64,000 nucleotides of DNA from Labrys sedimenti (lineage in GTDB: Bacteria; Pseudomonadota; Alphaproteobacteria; Rhizobiales; Labraceae). Positions 33,501-42,251 of this stretch are shown here, in pieces. Location: the NCBI RefSeq assembly GCF_034424805.1, contig NZ_JAXOUF010000002.1, positions 620,001 to 684,000 on the forward strand, read 5' to 3'. The translations under genes and the position numbers were made by a program. A model generated the notes under the pieces. It saw only the letters and a program-made list of their open reading frames with translations, did no database searches and was not told the origin of the DNA. Numbering within the stretch: the first letter of the stretch is position 1; each line of letters starts with the position of its first letter.

Positions 33501-34016
33501 CTGCACGGAATTGGCGCCGAGCGCATCGCCGAGCGGGAATTTCAGGCCCGAATGGGTGAGGGCCGTGGTCTTGCCCGATCCCGGCGCCCCGAAGATCACA
33601 TACCAGGGCAGTTCATAGACATAGCCGAAGCGTTTCTTGGTGACGCGGCGCAGCAGTGCCAGGGCCTGTTTCAGGCGGTCGCGGATTTCGCTGACCTCGG
33701 CCTGCTGGCTGGCGGCGGCTTCCGCCTCCGCACTCTTTTCGAGGTCGGCGACCAGCGCCTTGTCGCGCTTGCGGGCCCTGTAGATGCTGATGCCGATATA
33801 GGCGAGGCCGGCAACCAGCACGATGCCGATGGCGATCAGTCGATTGGTCGCGCTGGCAAGCGGATAGAACTCGCCATAGCCGATGAGGTGGCCGTAGAAC
33901 CAGATGATCAGGCAGAGCGCCGCGATCCAGACGATGGGCAGGAAGCGCTGGCCGAGCAGCGTGCCATAGGCTTCGACATAGGAGCGGATCGTATAGTAAT
34001 AGCTGAGCGGGTTCAT
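30546..34016 (-). CDS. tssM: T6SS inner-membrane component TssM (IcmF)
   Basis: A 1156-residue IcmF-family protein forming, with TssL, the T6SS membrane complex. Two N-terminal membrane helices (about residues 27-45 and 60-80) precede a cytoplasmic domain with Walker A GAPGSGKTT and Walker B DTAGRY, so nucleotide binding looks intact, unlike some TssM proteins. A third helix lies near residue 450. The large periplasmic part ends with the conserved IcmF C-terminal domain (QVTGEWATFRLLDKAVITAE). It overlaps tssL by four bases. Length is typical (1100-1200). Confidence 0.95.
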   Translation of the reverse strand: MNPLSYYYTIRSYVEAYGTLLGQRFLPIVWIAALCLIIWFYGHLIGYGEFYPLASATNRLIAIGIVLVAGLAYIGISIYRARKRDKALVADLEKSAEAEAAASQQAEVSEIRDRLKQALALLRRVTKKRFGYVYELPWYVIFGAPGSGKTTALTHSGLKFPLGDALGANSVQGIGGTRSCNWWFTDEAILIDTAGRYTTQDDLNGSSKAGWEGFLTLLKKHRRSQPVNGALVTLSIADILTREPTARLEEVRAIRQRLSELDEYLQARVPVYLVLTKSDLLTGFVEFFDGFNASDREQVWGTTFGLDESYKADDLPERFLEEFSLLQQRVDAMLIERLQQEPDSEIRGRIFRFPAELAALKERLHEVLVELCAGSKLVESPLLRGIYFASGTQAEVPGAAGAPRMRRSYFLPRLFKEVIFGEAALVARDKRLTRRQLMLRRIAYGASAVILGVVFSSWIATYFQNSRALAQADERISSYEKLVQGIPVRDVNDTDFLRILPALNDIRGVTDGFSASDTWQVGFGLDQSDKIAGRQREAYQRALNSLLLPRLMVQLQKQLGDTSNVRQTFDALKLYGMLGGLGQIDAKFASQEAERIFDSLYPGEGRVAARRELLQHVEQLVARRLPPIDIDQTLVAKARQAISGQSLAARAYDILEENRQVRALAPWVPADALGPLGERVFQRKSKAALREGIPGLFTGEGYRSVVLPEVAEAARQALDEHWVRGEQPSAGMTVESLSLAALQLYFDQYEKRWASLLADLNIKPFQSLADAADTLRVLSSEPGPIESLARSIAKASDLRPQANASVALAEQSNQSTALNSSTISVPDPYGRLREALETPKQSETSSSEKPRSQIQALKPLLGAMYTQLSRAAGSTQPVNKIFNTDSQLAAAVQSLAEESRRLPPPIDDLVAGLVGDVGALASKTARNEAADKWAGDGARLCSTIMAGRYPFDRSAREDMALTDFARLFGPKGLFPSFFQNELQAFVDTSASPWRWKGAPGTEGMASEALTQFENADEIRKAFFPNDGEMPSIRITMTGLSLNDATDMAVLTTAGEGVRLFKSNAQAKTFEWPSKDTKAESWVYMPPGDFNRKIQVTGEWATFRLLDKAVITAEGTDLFKARFSQDGRSAEFRVQFGGTLNPYRLKALADFRCPSQF

Positions 34017-35521
34017 GGCGTGGCGCCTCCCGGCCGTATGACGCTGCGATCGACAACCGGCAGGCTCATCACGAGAGGCGAGCCGGTATAGCCGTCCTCA
34101 GGCCTGCCGATCACCAGGATTTCCGTGCGGCGGTTCTGCGCGCGTCCCGGGTCGGTATCGTTGGAGGCGATCGGTTCGGTTTCACCCCGGCCTTCGGTGG
34201 TGATGCGGTCACGAGCGTAGGTCTTCAATATGTTGCCGACGGCGTCGGCCCGCTCCTCCGACAATTGTTGATTGTCGCGGATGCGCCGGTTGCCGTTGAA
34301 GGGCCGGTTGTCGGTATAGCCAATTACCCTTGCGCTGAATTGGGAAGCGGCCAGGGCGACTCCGATCTTGTCGATCAAGTCCTGAAAACCAGGTTTGACG
34401 TCAGCCTTGCCCGTATCGAACAGGCCGGCATTGTTGATGCGGACCAGCACCTGGCCATTGTCATTCCACAAGGTCACGAGCTTCTTGTCGACCTCCGGCT
34501 GCAGGAAGTTCATGAATTGACGGATGCGCGTTACACCCACAGGTTCCGGGGGAACCTCCGCCTTGGCCTGGACCTGGGCCTCGACCGGGGGTGGATCCTT
34601 CGCCTTGGGAGGCGGCGGTATGAAGATGCTGGGCGCCTCGTTGGGCGGCAGGTTGGCCAGGCGCGTGAAAGTGCCGTCCGAAGCCCGGTCGAGCGACAGC
34701 GAGAAGAAGAGGTAGCCGAGCCCGAACAGCAGCGCGAGGATGCTGAGCAGCGTCCATAGCGCCGCCGCGGTGCGCAACGGCTTGTGCCTGGCGATGACGC
34801 CGCGCCAGTGCGGCGACAATTCCCGCTCGAAGGCGCCATATTGGCCGAGCAGCGTCTTGTAGAGGCTGTCGCGGATGCGGCTGAGTTCGAGCGCTCCGCG
34901 CGGCGAGACGCGGGTGCGGCCTTCGAAGGCGAGCGAGAGGCTGAGATAGATCAGCAGCAGCAGATCCTTGTTGGCGCCGGGACTCTGGTGAAAATGATCG
35001 AGCAGGTCGAAGACCTTGTCACCGCCGGTGACGTCCATGTGATAGGTCGAGACCAGGCCCGAACGCGCCCAGCCGGCGCGCACGCCCCAGGGCTTGCTGA
35101 GCACCACGTCGTCAACGGTGGCGCAGACGACATAATGGGCGGCGCGCGCCCGCTCCGGATTGATGCGGGCGCCGGCGAGATCGCGCTCATAGCGGTTGAT
35201 CGCCTCGGTGGTGGTGCGGCGTAACTGCTCGATGTCGGGCTGGTCCGCTGTGTGGCGCAAGGCATGGGCGAGATTGAGCAGGGGCGCGGCGGAGGCCACG
35301 ATGGTGGGGACTTCCTCGCCGCCGAAGCGGAAATTGCGCACCAGCGTGTCGGCCGACCAGCCGCCCGAGCGCAATGGCTCGGCCGAACCCGCGGCATCCT
35401 GCGGCGCATCGTCCAGCATCTCCGCCATCTTGCGGGCGACCTGCTGCTTCCTGGCGCCGTCCTCGGTGAGCTCGACCACCGTCGGCAGGGACTGCCAGGG
35501 GGCTGTCGTTGCCTTGTTCAT
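34013..35521 (-). CDS. tssL: T6SS TssL (DotU) with OmpA-like domain
   Basis: A 502-residue evolved TssL. It has an N-terminal cytoplasmic DotU domain (residues about 60-270; RAAHYVVCATVDDVVLSKPWG, LLLIYLSLSLAFEGRTRV), one membrane helix near residue 265-285, a Pro-rich periplasmic linker, and a C-terminal OmpA/MotB peptidoglycan-binding domain (VIGYTDNRPF, NQQLSEERADAVGNIL, GRGETEPIASN). It anchors the membrane complex to the cell wall. The N-terminal tail has Thr14 within SLPTVVELTE; in Agrobacterium, Thr14 of TssL is the PpkA phosphorylation site recognised by Fha, so this residue is a strong candidate for the same switch. Confidence 0.95.
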   Translation of the reverse strand: MNKATTAPWQSLPTVVELTEDGARKQQVARKMAEMLDDAPQDAAGSAEPLRSGGWSADTLVRNFRFGGEEVPTIVASAAPLLNLAHALRHTADQPDIEQLRRTTTEAINRYERDLAGARINPERARAAHYVVCATVDDVVLSKPWGVRAGWARSGLVSTYHMDVTGGDKVFDLLDHFHQSPGANKDLLLLIYLSLSLAFEGRTRVSPRGALELSRIRDSLYKTLLGQYGAFERELSPHWRGVIARHKPLRTAAALWTLLSILALLFGLGYLFFSLSLDRASDGTFTRLANLPPNEAPSIFIPPPPKAKDPPPVEAQVQAKAEVPPEPVGVTRIRQFMNFLQPEVDKKLVTLWNDNGQVLVRINNAGLFDTGKADVKPGFQDLIDKIGVALAASQFSARVIGYTDNRPFNGNRRIRDNQQLSEERADAVGNILKTYARDRITTEGRGETEPIASNDTDPGRAQNRRTEILVIGRPEDGYTGSPLVMSLPVVDRSVIRPGGATP

Positions 35522-35534
35522 CGACTGGCCTCCT

Positions 35535-36875
35535 TCATTCCCTCAGGGCCCAGAGCTCCATCTCCAGGCTTGGAAAGTCGCCGGCGAGATGGAGGGCGAT
35601 GGCGCCCGACGTATCGAGCTGTTTCCACAGCGGGTTCTTGGTATCGAGCTCGAAATAGATCGTGCCCGAGCGATAGGGCAGCTGGCGCGGCAGCACCGGC
35701 AGGGGGCGGACGGGAATGCCGGGCAGGGCGACATTGACCAGTTCGGCGATGCGCTCCACCGGGCCGACCTTGATCTGGGCCGGCAGGCGACGGCGCACTT
35801 CCTCGGCCGGCATCTCGGCCCGCACGGCCAGCACGAAGCCGGCATCCTTGAGCAGGGTCCGGTCGTTGATGGTGCCCACGCGCACGCCATGCCGGCGCTC
35901 GGCAAGCTCGATGGCGACGGCCGCCTGTTCGAGCACGGCCGAGAGCGAGGTCCTGAGATCGTCGAACACGGCGGCGAAGGTCGCCTTGAGATCGTCGTGC
36001 CGATAGGGCGGGAACTCGCTGGCGCGCTTGGAATCCATGGTGAAGGTGGCAAGTTCGCCGGCGAGCTGGATGCAATGCTCGTAGAAAGTCATCGGATGGA
36101 TCCGCGTCGCATTGGCGGCGATGTGGCTGAGCAGCGGATCGGCCCGGTTGAGGATATGAAGCAGGAAATAGTCGCCGACTTCGGCCGTGCCGCGGATGGT
36201 GGGATCGCCGATACGCTCGGCGATGGCCGCCGCGCGGTGGCGCACGATGCCGAGGAGCTCGGTCATGAGTTCGCTGAGCCGCGCCTCGGCGGCGCAATTC
36301 AGGCACGGGGCGATGTAGTCGGGATCGAGCAGCACGGCCTTGTCCGACCGCACCTCGATGATGCGCGCAAGGCCGATCAGCTCGTAGCCGGCGAGATCGT
36401 CGCCGCTCTTGAGATAGCGCAGGCTCAGCCGGCCGACATCGATGGGAGCCATGAAGTCGGTCTCGACATTGGCGTCCGGTGCCTCGTAATGCGAGGCGAC
36501 GAAACGCACGCCGGGCGAGGAAGCCCCGCCATTGACGGCGATGTCGGCGCGCCCGGGCCGGCGGGCCGGCAGCCCCAGATAGATGATGGCGTTCTTGGTG
36601 GTCTCGTCGAGCTCCAGCGGCGGCGGCAGGTCGGTGTCGAAGGGAGCTTCGAAAGGCGTGCCGTCGGGCAGGGTGCCGCGCAGATTTGCCAGGGCGAACT
36701 GGCCGATCGCCAGGGCGCCGCGGTCGATGCCGATCTCGGCGATGCCCCAGGGATAGGCGGCAAGCTCACGCGTGGTCGCTCGAACGAGCCGCTCCGTCCA
36801 GCGGTCGGCCTGCTGGAAATGCTGCACGCGAAGGAACATGCCCTCGCTCCACGCGACCCTGTTCTCGTTTCTCAT
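35535..36875 (-). CDS. tssK: T6SS baseplate protein TssK
   Basis: A 446-residue TssK, the trimeric baseplate component that connects the wedge (TssEFG) to the membrane complex. N-terminal RVAWSEGMFLRVQHFQQADRW is the family signature; the middle has GYELIGLARIIEVRSDKAVLLDPDYIAPCL, and the C-terminal part IYFELDTKNPLWKQLDTSGAIALHLAGDFP. Length matches (about 440-450). It overlaps the fha gene by four bases and is 13 bases before tssL. There is nothing unusual in the sequence. Confidence 0.95.
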   Translation of the reverse strand: MRNENRVAWSEGMFLRVQHFQQADRWTERLVRATTRELAAYPWGIAEIGIDRGALAIGQFALANLRGTLPDGTPFEAPFDTDLPPPLELDETTKNAIIYLGLPARRPGRADIAVNGGASSPGVRFVASHYEAPDANVETDFMAPIDVGRLSLRYLKSGDDLAGYELIGLARIIEVRSDKAVLLDPDYIAPCLNCAAEARLSELMTELLGIVRHRAAAIAERIGDPTIRGTAEVGDYFLLHILNRADPLLSHIAANATRIHPMTFYEHCIQLAGELATFTMDSKRASEFPPYRHDDLKATFAAVFDDLRTSLSAVLEQAAVAIELAERRHGVRVGTINDRTLLKDAGFVLAVRAEMPAEEVRRRLPAQIKVGPVERIAELVNVALPGIPVRPLPVLPRQLPYRSGTIYFELDTKNPLWKQLDTSGAIALHLAGDFPSLEMELWALRE

Positions 36876-38134
36876 GCGACTTCGTCGTCCTTGCTTGTCG
36901 TGCTGTGTGCGGCGCCGTGCCCGGTCCTGGCCGGCTCGCTGCCGCCTGGTTCGTTCCTAGCCGGCTCGAGCGAGCGCAGCATTGCCCTGCGGAACAGGTC
37001 GCGGACGGAAAGATCCCGGCCATCGGCCTCGAATTGCCGCCGATAGGCCTGCCAATAGGCGCCGTTGCGGCGCCAGGGCAGGCTGATCGCGCGGGCGTCG
37101 ATACTCGCTTCGATGATGCGTGGCTCCAATTGGGGGCCGACTTCGCGAACCAGGGTGCCGAGCGCTTCCGCGAGCGCCTGCTGGCGTGCCAGCAGGGTTT
37201 CGAGCCGCGCCAGCAGGGCTTCCTCCCGATCGAGGCCGAAGACGTCCGGTGCTGGCATCAATGTGTCGGCGCTGATCTCGAAGGTGACGAAGGCCTTCTC
37301 GAGCGCCTCCTCGCATTGGGCCAGCAGGCCGTCGCAACGCGGCTGCCAGGATGAGGGGGCGGCCATCGCAACCAGGAAATCGGCGGGCTCTTCGTCCTGT
37401 TCCGTGGGGACGACCACCTGCCTTCCATCGTCACTTGCCGGTGCCGTCTCGGTGCCGTCCTTGCTGCGGTCGCGGGCCATGGGTACGGACACGAAGGTGG
37501 CACGGCCATGTTCGAGGCGATTGCCGTAGTCGGAATCCTCGTTCCAGTCGTCCGGCAGGACCGCCTTGATCGCCCTGGGATCCGGCGGGCCGTTCCAGCC
37601 GATCTCGACATGCCGCGAGGAGGGAGCGGCCTCGCGCTTGCGCCCCGTGGTCCGGGAGGCTTTTGGCTGCTGCAAAGGCCAGTCGTCGGAAAGACGCCCG
37701 CCCATCACGCCGGTCGCCGTCTGCCCGCCCGGCGCGATATCGGCCAGGATGGCGGTGATCGTCAGGTTCTCCGAACTGACGGCGAGGCCGGCATCGGGGT
37801 CGACGATGTCGCGGTCGGCCTCGCCGGTGACCGACACCGCGAAGGCATGGCCCCCCAGTTCCAGGCGTGACTGATGCCTGAGGCGGGCGGTCTCGCCCTC
37901 CAGGACCAGGACGCCGTCCACGCGGGTACCGTTGGCGCTTTCGTCGCGCAGCAAATAGCCGTCGCGATCACGCAGGATGGTGCAATGGAGCTTGGAGACC
38001 GTGCGGCCCGCGTCCGGCACTTGCCAGTCGCAGTCGACCGATCGTCCCAGCGTCCGGCGCCCGCGTTCCAGCACCCAGGGTTGTGCCCCTGTCCCGGCTC
38101 CGCTTGCCTCGACCTGCCTGAGTTCCAACCGCAT
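36872..38134 (-). CDS. fha: T6SS FHA-domain protein (TagH/Fha)
   Basis: A 420-residue protein with an N-terminal FHA domain (about residues 20-95: LGRSVDCDWQVPDAGRTVSKLHCTI and DESANGTRVDGV), which binds phosphothreonine. The GR, SKLH and N-G-T elements needed for phospho-peptide contact are all present. The remainder is a T6SS-specific C-terminal domain (LLARLETLLARQQALAEALGTL, WRRNGAYWQAYRRQFEADG). It is the likely reader of phosphorylated TssL. The start at 38134 is set by GAGGAG six bases upstream; longer readings to 38257 overlap tssG and are rejected. Confidence 0.92.
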   Translation of the reverse strand: MRLELRQVEASGAGTGAQPWVLERGRRTLGRSVDCDWQVPDAGRTVSKLHCTILRDRDGYLLRDESANGTRVDGVLVLEGETARLRHQSRLELGGHAFAVSVTGEADRDIVDPDAGLAVSSENLTITAILADIAPGGQTATGVMGGRLSDDWPLQQPKASRTTGRKREAAPSSRHVEIGWNGPPDPRAIKAVLPDDWNEDSDYGNRLEHGRATFVSVPMARDRSKDGTETAPASDDGRQVVVPTEQDEEPADFLVAMAAPSSWQPRCDGLLAQCEEALEKAFVTFEISADTLMPAPDVFGLDREEALLARLETLLARQQALAEALGTLVREVGPQLEPRIIEASIDARAISLPWRRNGAYWQAYRRQFEADGRDLSVRDLFRRAMLRSLEPARNEPGGSEPARTGHGAAHSTTSKDDEVA

Positions 38135-38144
38135 GGCCATCTCC

Positions 38145-39140
38145 TCACGAGACCGGTTGAAGCACCGCCTGGCGCTCGGTGATGACGGCATCGTCGCTGT
38201 CCCGTGCCGCCGGTGCGATGCGTGCCCAGCTGTTCCAGCCCAGGCGTGGCGGATCACTCGCCTGACCGAGCTGGCAGAAAGGCACGTGCTCCTTCCTGAG
38301 AACGACCTGGATGTCGAAATCGAGCCCGCAACCGACGAACAGGCGGGTGAGCGCGAAGAGTTCCTGGATGTTGCGGCTCCCCGGTGCCAGCGACAGATAG
38401 TTCCTGTAGTCGAGCGGGCCGATCACCACGCGGAAGGTGCTGGAGAGGTCCCGGATCGCCGAGCCCGCCATGGCATCGACGCCAAGGCGCACCGTGGCCG
38501 ACCGGGTCATCCGGCTCTGCTCGTGTTCCGGCACACCAAGCCAACGGCCCTGGAAGAGCTCGATTTCGACCGGCAGGCCGCTCACTTCGCGCAGCATGGC
38601 CCTGAGATTGCTGACGTTGCGGGTTCGTGCCGCGAAGAAGCCGCTGAAGCGCAGCAACACGTCGTCGTCGGTGCCGCTGCGCTCCCGCAGCCTCGCGGTG
38701 CCGAAGCCGGTGAGGGACAGCAATGTCTTGATGAAGCCATTGCGCCCTTCGCGGGTGCCCCAGCGCAGCAGGCGGGCGAGCCGGTATTTCTCGCAGGCAT
38801 CGACGAACAGCTCGTCCATGCGGGCACCGAATAATTGCAGGAAGGCCGCGAGCGAGAAGGATTTATTGCGCTCCTCGCGCATGACCAGTTCGTTATAGGC
38901 CGGTGGCAGCGAACCCAACGGCCCGGCAAGCCCAGCCAGGGCGCTGCGCAAGGTGGCCTGGCCCTCCTTCCGGCGAAAGCCCGACACAGGCAGGGCAGCC
39001 GGCGAGACGCCTCCATGCGCAGTGACGGCAAGCTGTTCTTCGGAGGCCTGGGCGACCCGGAAGGCCGTGGTCGGCTCGAAACGGCCAGGGTCGCGTTCGA
39101 GCAGATCGGCAAGGGTGTCTGTGCTGGGATCGGGAAGCAT
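38145..39140 (-). CDS. tssG: T6SS baseplate protein TssG
   Basis: A 331-residue TssG, part of the baseplate wedge with TssE and TssF. Family features are PALPVSGFRRKEGQATLRSALAGLAGPLGSLPPAYNELV near the N-terminus, the region around RLREVSGLPVEIELFQGRWL, and RLFVGCGLDFDIQVVLRKEHVP near the C-terminus. The start is ATG at 39140, with AGGAGG about 12 bases upstream; a TTG at 39149 lies too close to the same site. It is 10 bases before fha and 16 bases after tssF. Confidence 0.92.
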   Translation of the reverse strand: MLPDPSTDTLADLLERDPGRFEPTTAFRVAQASEEQLAVTAHGGVSPAALPVSGFRRKEGQATLRSALAGLAGPLGSLPPAYNELVMREERNKSFSLAAFLQLFGARMDELFVDACEKYRLARLLRWGTREGRNGFIKTLLSLTGFGTARLRERSGTDDDVLLRFSGFFAARTRNVSNLRAMLREVSGLPVEIELFQGRWLGVPEHEQSRMTRSATVRLGVDAMAGSAIRDLSSTFRVVIGPLDYRNYLSLAPGSRNIQELFALTRLFVGCGLDFDIQVVLRKEHVPFCQLGQASDPPRLGWNSWARIAPAARDSDDAVITERQAVLQPVS

Positions 39141-39156
39141 GGCGCGCAAGGACCTC

Positions 39157-40935
39157 CTACAGCAGCGGCCGCTCGGCCGCGCGGGCGGGCCAGGTGGCGA
39201 TCGGCTTGGATTGGCCCTTGATGGAGACAGTCAGCCGGGTGAAGCTGTTCACCGAGGTGTAGAGGCCGCAGAAGCGATCGAGCACGCTGCCGAACAGAAA
39301 GGCGGAAGGGCGGTCGATCGCGGCCGGATCGAACTCCACCGTGATCTCCGTGCCGGGGACCATGCCGCCTTGGATGCGGGCGGTGGCGGCCCGTGCCTCG
39401 ACCCGGATGATGGCGTCGACCAACTGACGGGTCTCCGGCAGGTCACGGAAGGCATAGAGCGAGAGGATGTCCTTCAGCGCTGCCCCGCCATTGTCGAACA
39501 GCGAGACATGATTGAGCAGGAGATGCGACATCAGCCGCCAGTTGCGGCCATCCTCGTCATTCATGCGCACAGCGGGTGTCGGGGCGATCAACGCCTCGAT
39601 GCGCCCGACTGCCTCGTTGCCGAGTGCGAGCTTGAGATGCGGGTGGCCGCCTCCGAAGGGCAGGCGCTCGGGAAGAGCGCGATTGAGGCACCAGGCATCG
39701 ACGCTCGCCACGGCATCGATATTGCCGCTGACACGGCGGTTGTGGTCGACGAAGGCGATGTCGAGATCGGAGGTGCCGTCGTCGGGGTCGAAGCGCCGAT
39801 AGCTCTGCCAATAGGCGGCGGCAGCGCCTGACCGCTGGGTGCGGCCGAAGAAGGGCTGGCAGGATTGCTGCTCGCCCTTCGATCCCGTCAGCGTCACCTT
39901 CTCGATGGAATAGATCTCGCGTGTCCGCTGCCGCCGCGAGTCGGAGAGCAGCCGATATTCGGTGCGCGTGCCGTCGAGCGCCAGCGGCTCGCAGGTCTGG
40001 CGGAACAAATTGACGACCGGCGTGGCATGCAGCACCAGGTCCCGGCTGGTAACAGAGCGCTCCAGCTTGCCGTCCGTCTCGCCGAGATAGACGAAGATCT
40101 CCAGCCCGTCGCCATGCCAGCGCTGCAGCCCGTCGATCTCGAAGAACAGGAACTTCTGCGGCAGCGCGAAGAATTCCGTCAGCAGGCGGTAGCCGGTAAA
40201 ACTCGTGCTTGGATAGGGCAGCATGGTCTCGTCGGCCGAAAAGCCGACGGGCTTGAGGTGATCGGCCGGCAGGAAGATCGCCTTGTCGTCATCGGCGTGG
40301 CGCGCCAGCGCGATGCCCTGCGTGTGGTTGACCAGCAATTCGTAGAGGGCGCTCGCCTGCCGCCAGGGCGAGGCGATGTAGAAGCGCAGGCGCTTGACCC
40401 CGAGCTCGGAGAGCGGACGGCGCCCCGCCAAAGAGCGGATCGACAGCCGCAGGCAGCCGGCTGCGCCGGCATGGCGGGAAAGGGGAGCCTGGATCGGCTG
40501 TCCCGACAGCGTCACCGCGGCTATTTCCACCGGTGCGATTTCGACATCCTGCGTGGTGAGGAAGCGGCAGGTCTCGCCGCCGACCGGTTCGGCCTGCACC
40601 TCGGTGTGGCGTGGCAGCGTCTGCATGGCGGCCAGCGACTCGCCGGGCGCGAAGCGTACGATGCTCATGGACGGCAGGGGGGCGAGATAGTGCGGATAGA
40701 GCGTTTCGAGCAGCCCGTCGGTGAGCTCGGGAAACTCGTCGTCGAGCTTCTGGCGCACCCTGGCCGCCGAATAGGCGAAGCTCTGGATGAGGCGCTCGAC
40801 ATGGGGGTCGTCGGCGACCTCTCCGGTCAGGCGCAGGCGTCCCGCGATCTTGGGGAAGGCATCGGCAAACCGCGATGCGCGCCGGCGCAAGGCCGACAAT
40901 TCCTCATTATAACGTCGCAGGAACCCCTCAACCAT
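39157..40935 (-). CDS. tssF: T6SS baseplate protein TssF
   Basis: A 592-residue TssF. The N-terminal FLRRYNEELSALRRRASRFADAFPKIAGRLRL and the following VERLIQSFAYSAARVRQKLDDEFPELTDGLLETLYPHYLAPLPSM are hallmark. The C-terminal part has the usual LSLYAFRD and GTEITVEFDP segments. The start at 40935 overlaps the end of tssE by eight bases; a longer frame beginning at 41010 lies inside tssE and is rejected. TssF and TssG form the wedge around the VgrG hub. Confidence 0.95.
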   Translation of the reverse strand: MVEGFLRRYNEELSALRRRASRFADAFPKIAGRLRLTGEVADDPHVERLIQSFAYSAARVRQKLDDEFPELTDGLLETLYPHYLAPLPSMSIVRFAPGESLAAMQTLPRHTEVQAEPVGGETCRFLTTQDVEIAPVEIAAVTLSGQPIQAPLSRHAGAAGCLRLSIRSLAGRRPLSELGVKRLRFYIASPWRQASALYELLVNHTQGIALARHADDDKAIFLPADHLKPVGFSADETMLPYPSTSFTGYRLLTEFFALPQKFLFFEIDGLQRWHGDGLEIFVYLGETDGKLERSVTSRDLVLHATPVVNLFRQTCEPLALDGTRTEYRLLSDSRRQRTREIYSIEKVTLTGSKGEQQSCQPFFGRTQRSGAAAAYWQSYRRFDPDDGTSDLDIAFVDHNRRVSGNIDAVASVDAWCLNRALPERLPFGGGHPHLKLALGNEAVGRIEALIAPTPAVRMNDEDGRNWRLMSHLLLNHVSLFDNGGAALKDILSLYAFRDLPETRQLVDAIIRVEARAATARIQGGMVPGTEITVEFDPAAIDRPSAFLFGSVLDRFCGLYTSVNSFTRLTVSIKGQSKPIATWPARAAERPLL

Positions 40936-41437
40936 GGGCTGCCTCCACCTGGAAGCGCTGGCTGGAGGGATCGATGGTCGATTCGAAATTGATCGGCGGC
41001 ATGCCGTCATAGAGGCGGAAGGTCGCCTCGATGCGCATGCGCAACGCTCTTTCGCCCTGGGTGCGGTTCTTGAGGATGGTCACGCGGATGTTCGACAGTC
41101 TCGTCTCGAACAGGGCGATGCGCCGCTCGAGGGCGCGCGCCAGCTGCAGCTTGGCTTCGTCCGTGACCAGGTTGGCCGAGACGATGCCTTCCACGCCGTA
41201 GCTGACAAGCGCGTCCGCGAGCTCCGCCAGCCTGTCCGGCGGGCTGGTCGGGCAGCGCCTGGTATTGAGCAGCGCCTCGAGGTCGCGGCGGATGGCCTCG
41301 CGCATTTCCCGCGCCTGGTCCGCAAGGCTGAGGGCAGGATCCTGGGCGAGATCGGGTGTCGCGTCGAGCAACCGATCGAGGATCGAGCGCGACAGCACCT
41401 GTTCGCGGGCCCGGAACCGTTCGAGCGGATCAACCAT
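40928..41437 (-). CDS. tssE: T6SS baseplate protein TssE (gp25-like)
   Basis: A 169-residue gp25-like protein that nucleates sheath polymerisation on the baseplate. Family segments are SILDRLLDATPD near the N-terminus, IRRDLEALLNTRRCPTSPP (the LLNTRR pattern is diagnostic), YGVEGIVSANL and RLSNIRVTILKN. The start at 41437 overlaps tagJ by eight bases. The C-terminal FRLYDGMPPINFESTIDPSSQRFQVE is the usual ending. It appears intact. Confidence 0.92.
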   Translation of the reverse strand: MVDPLERFRAREQVLSRSILDRLLDATPDLAQDPALSLADQAREMREAIRRDLEALLNTRRCPTSPPDRLAELADALVSYGVEGIVSANLVTDEAKLQLARALERRIALFETRLSNIRVTILKNRTQGERALRMRIEATFRLYDGMPPINFESTIDPSSQRFQVEAAHG

Positions 41438-42251
41438 GGGCAGCCTGCTTGCGCCGTGCGACTTCCGGCATGCCCAGGGTCTGCATGTCATGGAAGGAGA
41501 CCAGGTCGTCGCCGGCCAGGAAGCAACGCTGGCCGCGGCCGGTGGTGATGCCCGAGGGTTCGGCAACCCATTCGGTTTCGCGTCCCAGCAACAGCTTCTC
41601 CTTGCCTTCGGTGCCCTGATAGATCGCGGGCAGCAGCACGGGTGCGGAAGCGCCGTCGATCAGCGACAGCTCCGCCCGCCGGAAGGCGAGGTCGCGCGGC
41701 CGGGCGATCGGCTCCACCACCACCGAGGCGATCTTGGCGAAGTCGATCCACAGATAGGCGCCGCCCGTCATGATGACTTCGAGCGCATGCGGCACCCGAT
41801 CGTCGAGGTCCCGGAAATCACCGACCGGCTTGCCGTTCCACAGCATGGGCTGTTCGCCGCGTAGCTGGTCCAGCGCTTCCAGCGCGGGTCTTGCTGCACC
41901 ACCCTCGCGATTGATGATGGCGAGCTCGATGGCGGCCTTGTCGAGCGCACTCGGCCCCTGGGGAAATTCCGGCACGGCGCCGGCCTCGAACCAGGCCTTG
42001 CGGGCTGCCATGGCGCGCAGCTGGTTGCGCAGCAGGGCAAAGCCCATGGTGTCCTGCGGCGCCAGGGTCACGGCCAGGCTGCATTGCGTGTCGGCGCGCT
42101 CATAGTCCCCGGCGAGGACGAGCAGGTCGATATAGAGGTGGCGGGCATCCTTGTCGGAGGGATGGGCCCGCACATGGTCCTTGGCATGGTCGAGCGCCTG
42201 GCTCAGGGTGCCTTCGGACAGGGAACTGGCGATGCTGGCGGCGAGCGTCAT
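41430..42251 (-). CDS. tagJ: T6SS accessory protein TagJ (ImpE family)
   Basis: A 273-residue ImpE/TagJ protein. The N-terminal half contains TPR-like helices (LSQALDHAKDHVRAHPSDKDARHLYIDLLVLAGDYERADTQCSLA); the C-terminal half is the ImpE domain (GGAYLWIDFAKIASVVVEPIARPRDLAFRRAEL, LLLGRETEW). TagJ interacts with TssB and ClpV in systems where it has been studied and is an accessory sheath-dynamics factor. It overlaps tssC40 by four bases. Its presence marks this as the T6SS branch (i4b/i3-like) that carries tagJ. Confidence 0.9.
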   Translation of the reverse strand: MTLAASIASSLSEGTLSQALDHAKDHVRAHPSDKDARHLYIDLLVLAGDYERADTQCSLAVTLAPQDTMGFALLRNQLRAMAARKAWFEAGAVPEFPQGPSALDKAAIELAIINREGGAARPALEALDQLRGEQPMLWNGKPVGDFRDLDDRVPHALEVIMTGGAYLWIDFAKIASVVVEPIARPRDLAFRRAELSLIDGASAPVLLPAIYQGTEGKEKLLLGRETEWVAEPSGITTGRGQRCFLAGDDLVSFHDMQTLGMPEVARRKQAAHG

